NCBI GenBank assembly: GCA_029255685.2
Contig: CM055311.2
Span: forward strand, 14,654,952 to 14,718,951
Origin: Silene conica
Lineage: Eukaryota; Streptophyta; Magnoliopsida; Caryophyllales; Caryophyllaceae
Length of the DNA: 64,000 nucleotides
Reading direction: 5' to 3'
Shown here: piece by piece, positions 59,171-64,000 of the stretch
How the letters are laid out: every line of letters starts with the position of its first letter
How positions within the stretch are numbered: position 1 is the stretch's first letter
The notes under the pieces: generated by a model
Told to the model about the DNA's origin: nothing
Seen by the model: only the letters and a program-made list of their open reading frames with translations
Database searches by the model: none
Translations under genes and position numbers: made by a program

Positions 59171-60125
59171 ACATCCATTAGGATAACATATATTTATCAT
59201 GTGATTATAACATATCTCCTTTTCATATACGTATAAATTTAACTAAAAAATTATATTATAGAAACATTGGATAAATGTCTTTAGAGACGATTTCACATAA
59301 TTTATTATCAAATTATTTAATATTATAATTCCAGACGGATAATAAAATACGTGAAAGCACGGTTAAAAATAAAATGAGTACACTTATTATGTATGTATAA
59401 GTATAATAAAAGAACAACTAGAAGACGGAAAGACGGAAAATTGTACATATTTTTAACAAGGGATAAGTTTTATAGTAATTGTGAAATTAAGGTGGTACAT
59501 AATTTTTTTTATGTCCGTGTCCGCTAAAACGAATTTGTTGAAGTTGTCCGTACCCGTCCGTTATAAGTTGGCGGGCCTGCCCATGAGTCGCTGGGCTTAT
59601 AAACATAAGAGTCACAAACTTAAAAATGATATATAAATAATTCAAAAATCTCAGTATAGAAAATATTTATGCAACAAGAAAGTGTGTTATACTGATATTG
59701 GTCTCATATAAGCATAACAAAGAAGGCAAAAAAAGTTAAAAACAAGTTTATGGGTGGATTTTTCATTTCATTATTATTTTCCGTTATTAATTTATTTGAG
59801 TATGTGATTACTAGATCGACTTAATAGTTAATTAGTTTAGTAAATAATATATAGAAAGTAAAAATTACATTATGAGCTTTAGCGCGCCTAGCGGGTTGTC
59901 CACGAACATTTTTATTTAGTCCATACCCGCCCATTAATCTTGCGGGCCGAGAATTCCTTGTCCATTAACCATTTATTTTAATATTTTTCGTGACCAAGTC
60001 CGCTCAAATACCGGGCCAAACGGGCCGGGCTGGACGGCCTAGCCCGGAAATGATCAGCTCTAGTATATTGTTTTAACTCAAGTTTTGACATACGTATATA
60101 TACCAAAAAAAGATACAAATTTATC
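59171..60125. other. Unassigned, with a possible decayed hAT-like end
   Basis: Mostly AT-rich. Pieces at about 59510-59600 and 59880-60065 are GC-richer, with GGCGGGCCTGCCC and CCGGGCCAAACGGGCCGGGC, resembling ends of GC-tipped hAT-like MITEs; no paired terminus or duplication could be placed. Confidence 0.3.
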
Positions 60126-60129
60126 AGAA

Positions 60130-60390
60130 AGATCTATGTGGTATAGTGGTATTAGCATTACATTTCAACCTAAAGGTCATGTGTTCAAGCCCCGCTAATA
60201 ACATTTTTGTGGTTTCATTTGATGGTTGATTATCTTATGGCAACCGCCTTTGACCGGCGGCTTTCACGACCAACCACCGTCCCGCCTTTGACCGGCGGCG
60301 TTCACGACCAACCACCGTCGGCTCCCCTTGATCAACCACCTTATTGTCTAGTTTTAATTATTATTATCATTCATATTTTATTTTATTAAT
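60130..60390 (+). repeat. tRNA-headed SINE-like element
   Basis: A-box-like GGTATAGTGGTATTAGC at 60140 and B-box-like GTGTTCAAGCCCCGC at 60180, then a body containing the 38-bp duplication at 60244-60319. Related in layout and in the CAACCACCG/GACCG words to 54822-55190 in reverse. Confidence 0.45.
60244..60319. repeat. 38-bp tandem duplication
   Basis: Two adjacent copies of a unit starting CCGCCTTTGACCGGCGG, one mismatch between them. Confidence 0.9.
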
Positions 60391-60630
60391 ATGATAAATA
60401 TGTGAATTACGGTTCTACCCTTTCGAAATTAGCGCAAATACGAAAATTTATTTTTTTATTTTCTATTTTTTTATATTTTTTTATTAGGGTGTTACCGACA
60501 TCAGTAACACCCGGTGTCGCCCTAGCACTACCCTTAACTTTAACCTTTGTCAATCTGCCATACTACAATAACTAACTTGAACAGGATCGGAATATTTTAA
60601 GGCCCTAGTCAATTTTGTAAAATTAGTAAG

Positions 60631-60812
60631 TCTTGTTTGTGACGGGTCACCATTTGTGACGGATATTTTGTGACATAAAATATGTATAAAATGAGTTAGT
60701 GGAGAGAGGAGACCACATGAATAGTGTCAGAAAGAGGGAAAAAGTGGGTATTTTGTGAGAGGAAACAGTATCCGTCACAAGCTTGTGACGGATAACGCCG
60801 TCACAAGTGAGA
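60631..60812. mobile_element. Small TIR element with TTGTGACGG termini
   Basis: About 182 bp, starting TCTTGTTTGTGACGGG and ending CCGTCACAAGTGAGA, with further TGTGACGGAT copies inside both ends. The duplication at the flanks is unclear, so the superfamily is unassigned. Confidence 0.55.
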
Positions 60813-60894
60813 ATTTGTGATGTAAAATAGGACCCCAACTCTCTAAAAAATTTGTTTAACTAATGTATGTGTTATTGTCTAATACGAAGTAATA

Positions 60895-61081
60895 TGATAG
60901 AAATAGAATATGATAGGAATTGGAATTGTTTGTTATTCATTCAATAACATAACCTTATATAAGGTTTACATGATCTCGTTGCATCCTAATAGTTAGGAAA
61001 CAACCCAATAAAATCGGGATTACAATAACCAAAAGATAGTGCAATATCATACAATAGCAATCTGATATTATATGCCTAATA
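60895..61081 (-). repeat. Short LTR of a truncated copia-like element
   Basis: On the minus strand, a purine tract (CGGGAGGG, 61082-61089) precedes about 187 bp starting TATTAGGC and ending TTTCTATCA, with a TATA-like CCTTATATAAGG in the middle. No primer site or 5' LTR is seen, so it is a 3' remnant. The start has TA rather than TG. Confidence 0.5.
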
Positions 61082-61089
61082 CCCTCCCG

Positions 61090-61940
61090 TAATCGTAAAG
61101 ACAGTACGCAGTACGAACTTTACGATTGGAGAATTACAAGAAAATCATAATTAACATAAGAAAGAAAACAAATCTTCATCTTCTTGATCTTCATTAATCT
61201 TCTTCGTCTTCAAAGGTAGATAAGCAAAGATAGATAAGAAACGAGTATAATACTCGTTAGAAATTTGTCGAACACGAACGTTAAATTTTTCGGACTTGTC
61301 GAAGATATTAGATAATTTGCAGGAACCCTAATCGAACCTGACAAATATAACAAAATTGCTTCCGCTTATGCAATTCTCTCCTTTCTATAATCGGACTAGT
61401 CTATCCTATGCAATTCTCTCCTTTCTATAATCTTAACATAATACAATTAAAAAAACCAAAAAATAACAATTCAATTTTTTTTAAAAACACTAATTTTTTA
61501 CAATGTTAAAGATGATGTTATTTTATTTAAATTCAAACTAGGTTACTAAAATATAAGGAGTCGTTTGGTTTACCATGGGAAGAAGAAATTCCCGGGGAGA
61601 TTAAATTCATATGGAGAATAGAAGACGTGAGTCGTGATCATCTATTACTTGGTTCGATGCATAACCACTAAATCACATCCCTTATTTTGATATTTACATG
61701 TAATAAAATTGATTTGAAAAATCATAAATTCTAGTTTCACTTTAATAGGCACCTTCTAAACTTGGGCCCTAATCATTTGACCTAGCAAACATCCTTAAGA
61801 GTTAGGACCGGCCCTGAACTTGAAAGTGAAAGTTCTCTTATTGTGCTTCATTAATGCCATCATTCCCCATTCTCCACTAAAGTTGTAATTTGGAAATCGT
61901 AACACTTGTTTGTTTCTAGGGAGCCTTGGCCTACCTATTT
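61090..61940. other. Unassigned; first part may be interior of the minus-strand copia remnant
   Basis: No intact frame. Near 61150-61330 the minus strand has short open text without clear domain identity. The sequence from 61560 is unassigned; GGAGTCGTTTGGTT there resembles a MITE end but has no partner. Confidence 0.3.
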
Positions 61941-61942
61941 AT

Positions 61943-62680
61943 GCCTCTATTTGGTAAATAGCGGATTAATATTGATAGAAACAGATTATAAAAATAGATT
62001 GTAATTAGTAAAGTTAGTTGGCAGATTTGACTAGAATATTCAATTAGCAGAATTTGTCAAAGGTGTTTGATAATTAACAGAATTAAATGAGGAGATTATC
62101 TCAATCCTTTGTTAATTGACAAAAAAGGATATGAATAAATTATTGACTACGAAGTAATATTTATCAAAATACATAATTTTGATAACTAATGTATGTCGAT
62201 TCCTTCTACTAGCCATCAAACTAGAAGTAATATTATCGCGGACAGTTGATATTTCTTTAGTTCTTGAAGACTCAACTGTAGTTTGCGAGCAATGATTAGC
62301 CCCATCTTGTAATAAATCGGGGGGTAAAAAATTCGGGTGTTCTTTAATGGAGCATGTTACCTAGTACTTTTTATAAAAATTGAAAAAAATAAGTTAGAGA
62401 AAAGACGTTCCTTTTGGAAAAATAGGAGAAAATGAGGAACTATGGAAGAAAGGTAGGTTTAATATTTTTTAGGGTAAAAAGGTAATTTTTTAGTTTTCCT
62501 AATCAACTCTTTGAATATACGGGTGAGAACAGCATATTCTAAAATAGCATATTGAAGCTCAGCCTACTATTTCAATATGCTGTTTTCAAACACTTCAAAT
62601 AACATATTGATTAATCAAATATGCAAATTGCCCTCAAATATGCTAATTTTGTTGCAATATACTATTTACCAAACAACGTC
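61943..62680. mobile_element. Possible PIF/Harbinger-like element
   Basis: TTTGGTAAATAG at 61950-61961 and its complement CTATTTACCAAA at 62662-62673 form inverted ends about 740 bp apart. The interior is AT-rich and without a transposase. Duplication is not resolved. Confidence 0.4.
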
Positions 62681-62947
62681 TATTACTTTCTCACATTATG
62701 ACTATACTGTTTGATTCTGGGGGGAAATAGTTTTCTGATCGAAAGTATTTCTTTGAATTTTGTTGGTTTGCGTTGCACGGTTTGACACTAATGTAATTGG
62801 AAGCGATAAGTCATCGTTTTAACATTTGACAACCTCGGTCACTCCTCTGGGTTCTAGCTAGTTCGAACATTCATTAGCCATTACAAAAGAAATCCAAGTC
62901 TGTAACAAAATAGTGACAAAATGATTATCCAGATTACAACACTTAGC

Positions 62948-63152
62948 TATTAAAGATAATACTACACAATAATATCATATCTTGTATAATATTTCTATAT
63001 TTCCATATCTTGTATTTAGGTAAATTGTATCTCCTAGTTTGTTAAGTAAATATCTTAGCTTATCTTGTTACCTAATTTATAGGATTGTAAACTTTGTATT
63101 TATACCTTAACAATCAATCAAAGAAGTATCTTTGACAATATCAACTTCTTCA
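62948..63152 (+). repeat. 5' LTR of copia element E
   Basis: About 205 bp ending CTTCTTCA directly before the primer site. The start TATTAAAG is inferred from the usual short-LTR layout (TG decayed to TA, or the true start lies slightly elsewhere). Its partner is beyond the window. From 62681 to 62947 I see nothing else. Confidence 0.55.
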
Positions 63153-63165
63153 TGGTATCAAGAGC
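63153..63165 (+). promoter_or_regulatory. Primer-binding site of element E
   Basis: TGGTATCAAGAGC immediately after the LTR, a tRNA-Met-type primer site with one extra A, common in Ale/Retrofit-type copia elements. Confidence 0.8.
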
Positions 63166-63217
63166 TTGAGATCCAAATAAACACAAACCCTAAATTTTTT
63201 TTTTCTCGCCTCCTTCA

Positions 63218-64000
63218 ATGGCCGGTTCCGCCACCACCATTCCTAATTCCGGCGAGCCACTAATTCCCTTTGTGGCCGTCAACTTCTCCAATGTTACTCA
63301 ACTCACCCCTTCTACTTATTGTACTTGGTCTACTCAAATCGAAGACTTGCTATTCGGTTATGATTTATTCAAATACTTGGACAACTCTCACCCGTGTCCG
63401 CCATCTACTATCGAGGATGACAAAGCTGCGCGCATCCCGAATAAATCTTACACTACATGGATGCGTCAAGACCGCCTCCTCAGCGGCGCCCTTCGAGGCA
63501 CCATCCATTCAAGTATCACACTCTTGTTGCTCAATACCAAAACTTCGCAAGAAATATGGATGCGTTTGAAATCCACATATGCTAGCACCTCTCGAGGGCA
63601 CATTCTCCAACTCAAAGATCGACTCAAATCGATCACCAAAGGAGAATCCTCCGCTACCGAGTATATGCAAACGCTACGTACATGTATTGATGAACTTGCT
63701 CACATGGGCAAACCTCTAGATGATGAAGACATTGTCGCTCAAGTACTTGATGGGTTAGATCGTGACTTGTATCGTTCGCTTATTGATGCTGTCAAAAATC
63801 GGGACATCACCATCTCCTTTGACGCTCTTCATGAACGCCTTATTCAATTTGACCTTTCCCTCAAACACTCTCCTACCTCCCACTCACCCGCCTCGGCCAT
63901 GGTTGCCTACAATCACAAACAATCTCGCTACCCTCCCCGTGCCCCTGCCTCTCCTGGCCTCTTACCCACGCCCTCCGCTGCCCCTATCTCGCAACCTACC
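63218..64000 (+). CDS. Copia Gag (Ale/Retrofit-like), 5' part, open to the window end
   Basis: Starts at the first ATG after the primer site (TTCAATGGCC) and stays open for 261 codons to the edge. Typical copia Gag: an N-terminal stretch with YCTWSTQIEDLLFGYDLF, then the UBN2-type capsid core (WMRLKSTYAS near residue 118; DRLKSITKG; MQTLRTCIDELAHMG; VLDGLDRDLYRSL), then a Ser/Pro/His-rich linker that normally precedes the zinc knuckle. The zinc knuckle and pol would follow outside. The frame is clean, so this may be a younger element. Confidence 0.88.
   Translation, partial: MAGSATTIPNSGEPLIPFVAVNFSNVTQLTPSTYCTWSTQIEDLLFGYDLFKYLDNSHPCPPSTIEDDKAARIPNKSYTTWMRQDRLLSGALRGTIHSSITLLLLNTKTSQEIWMRLKSTYASTSRGHILQLKDRLKSITKGESSATEYMQTLRTCIDELAHMGKPLDDEDIVAQVLDGLDRDLYRSLIDAVKNRDITISFDALHERLIQFDLSLKHSPTSHSPASAMVAYNHKQSRYPPRAPASPGLLPTPSAAPISQPT

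Noticed and set aside
54500-60200. Functional tRNA genes
   Set aside because: A- and B-box-like words occur, but no cloverleaf with an acceptor stem and anticodon arm can be drawn; they fit SINE heads.

Overview
This is nuclear DNA of a flowering plant, most likely a eudicot with a repeat-rich genome (I cannot name the species). Almost the whole window is transposable elements. The evidence is LTR retrotransposons primed by plant initiator-methionine and aspartate tRNA motifs, a CACTA element, a plant LINE, hAT elements, Stowaway-type MITEs and SINEs, with no recognisable single-copy host gene. The nesting and decay suggest heterochromatin or another low-recombination region.

Left block (1-13092). 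A decayed Ty1/copia element on the minus strand (gag at 1-1035, leader at 9387-9479, LTR from 9480) is split by a very young gag-only copia-type element at 1036-9386 (1282-bp LTRs, target duplication GTGTA). A relative of that young element, reduced to its 3' noncoding part and LTR, lies in the opposite orientation at 11430-13092.

Central nest (13093-52521), five levels deep, joined by target-site duplications. A decayed copia pol (13093-15320, 50890-51506) contains an old Ty3/gypsy chromovirus (15321-50884, CCGAC). That contains a LINE (17471-43030, duplication about 16 bp ending in its poly-A tail). The LINE contains an Athila-like element without pol (19286-36158, CTCAT) and a CACTA element (37705-41659, TAA). 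The Athila-like element contains a Tekay-like chromovirus (23066-33599, TTCTG) with one uninterrupted 1478-codon gag-pol frame. The old chromovirus also carries a SINE (45487-45659) and a Stowaway MITE (49969-50059).

Right block (51507-64000). This is a mosaic of small elements: two non-autonomous hAT elements with exact 8-bp duplications (51631-52387, 52844-53543), the first holding a SINE and the second a MITE; a probable solo LTR around the second; a 363-bp foldback (55681-56043); a hAT nested in a hAT-like element (56449-58136, 56563-57665); tandem repeats, tRNA-headed SINE pieces, and AT-rich DNA that I cannot assign. At the right edge a copia element begins: LTR, primer site, and a gag frame open from 63218 to the window end.

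Only three frames look undamaged: the Tekay-like polyprotein (with a Glu where the protease catalytic Asp should be), a six-exon TNP1-like gene in the CACTA element, and the gag fragment at the right edge. The most unusual structure is an array of about ten stem-loops in the Tekay-like LTR: the loop is conserved while the stems differ in sequence but keep pairing.
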